Below are positions 6,899 to 7,088 of a stretch of DNA of 7,088 nt, piece by piece. The DNA comes from an uncultured Spongiibacteraceae bacterium (GTDB lineage: Bacteria; Pseudomonadota; Gammaproteobacteria; Pseudomonadales; Dasaniaceae): contig CALBVI010000396.1 of assembly GCA_937969395.1 (NCBI GenBank), positions 1 through 7,088 of the forward strand, read 5' to 3'. A program made the translations under genes and the position numbers. Position 1 is the stretch's first letter, and each line of letters begins with the position of its first letter. Under the pieces are notes generated by a model that was not told where the DNA came from, ran no database searches, and saw only the letters and a program-made list of their open reading frames with translations.

Positions 6899-6922
6899 TC
6901 CATCTTTTCTGCATAATTAATC
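6899..6922 (+). promoter_or_regulatory. Shared upstream element, copy 2
   Basis: TCCATCTTTTCTGCATA (6899-6915) is 16 of 17 identical to 4051-4067. A possible -10 box CATAAT follows at 6925-6930, and ATTTAAAT occurs at 6943-6950. The element is about 95 bases before the last regulator start and about 50 bases before the leader ORF. It probably forms part of, or overlaps, the promoter of that regulator. Confidence 0.5.
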
Positions 6923-6966
6923 GTCATAATTTGGATAGTCCTATTTAAATTATGGAGTTGCAAGCA

Positions 6967-7014
6967 ATGCCCTTATCTATCTTCTTTTTCAGTCAGTGTT
7001 TATCTCAACAATGA
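6967..7014 (+). CDS. Possible 15-codon leader peptide coupled to the next regulator
   Basis: A 15-residue ORF (MPLSIFFFSQCLSQQ) starts at 6967. GGAG (6954-6957) lies 9 bases before its ATG, a good ribosome site. An alternative in-frame ATG at 6952 would make it 20 residues, but then GGAG would overlap its own start codon. Its TGA stop (7012-7014) overlaps the start of the following regulator as ATGA. That regulator has no ribosome site of its own, so the ORF may serve to deliver ribosomes to it. It could also be a chance ORF. No homology is recognised. Confidence 0.4.
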   Translation: MPLSIFFFSQCLSQQ

Positions 7015-7088
7015 GTGCTCAGCCTTATATTATTATTGTCGATGATGAGGTTGTTGTCTCTGAAATCATTCGAGATTATCTTATTGCC
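7011..7088 (+). CDS. Response regulator, N-terminal 26 residues, truncated by window edge
   Basis: An open frame begins MSAQPYIIIVDDEVVVSEII and continues RDYLIA to the window end. It matches the start of the BaeR-like regulator at 6100 at 15 of 26 positions without gaps, and most of the other positions are conservative changes. The acidic pair Asp11-Asp12 and Glu13, which bind Mg in active receivers, are present, so unlike the protein at 4119 this copy starts as a canonical receiver. The phospho-acceptor and output domain lie outside the window. No purine-rich ribosome site precedes the ATG; the start codon overlaps the stop of a short leader ORF. Together with copy 2 of the shared element, this suggests a separate transcription unit. 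Confidence 0.85.
   Translation, partial: MSAQPYIIIVDDEVVVSEIIRDYLIA

Overview
The window looks like chromosomal DNA from an AT-rich gammaproteobacterium, possibly marine. The evidence is a Pgi with the sequence signatures of the enterobacterial type, a DUF898/YjgN membrane protein next to an M48 peptidase, and a BaeS/BaeR-like two-component pair. Every supported gene is on the + strand. I saw no tRNA or rRNA gene, no insertion sequence and no CRISPR array.

Region 1 (1-1578) holds the last 400 codons of pgi (glucose-6-phosphate isomerase, 5' end outside the window) and, 25 bases later, a 115-residue membrane protein of unknown function. Region 2 (1579-3872) starts with an AT-rich gap that contains a candidate promoter. 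A DUF898/YjgN-family membrane protein and a membrane-anchored M48 zinc metallopeptidase follow, 38 bases apart. They look like one transcription unit, perhaps concerned with envelope quality control.

Region 3 (3873-7088) is the most interesting. It is a signalling cluster with three OmpR/PhoB-type response regulators around one histidine kinase. The first regulator (4119-4811) aligns without gaps to the third gene's receiver, but it has lost the phospho-acceptor aspartate (now Asn52), both acidic metal-binding residues and the switch Thr. Only the conserved Lys remains, so it is a pseudo-receiver. Next come a six-TM histidine kinase (4910-6100) and an intact BaeR-like regulator (6100-6804), which overlap by one base. 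After a 206-base gap a third regulator starts at 7011 and runs off the window. Its first 26 residues match the BaeR-like protein at 15 positions.

Two cis features link the cluster. A 17-base element, 16/17 identical, lies upstream of both the pseudo-receiver gene and the last regulator. The last regulator has no ribosome site of its own and appears to be translationally coupled, through an ATGA overlap, to a 15-codon leader ORF. One inferred model is a duplicated two-component locus in which one regulator copy became phosphorylation-independent and may act as a decoy, dimer partner or constitutive regulator.
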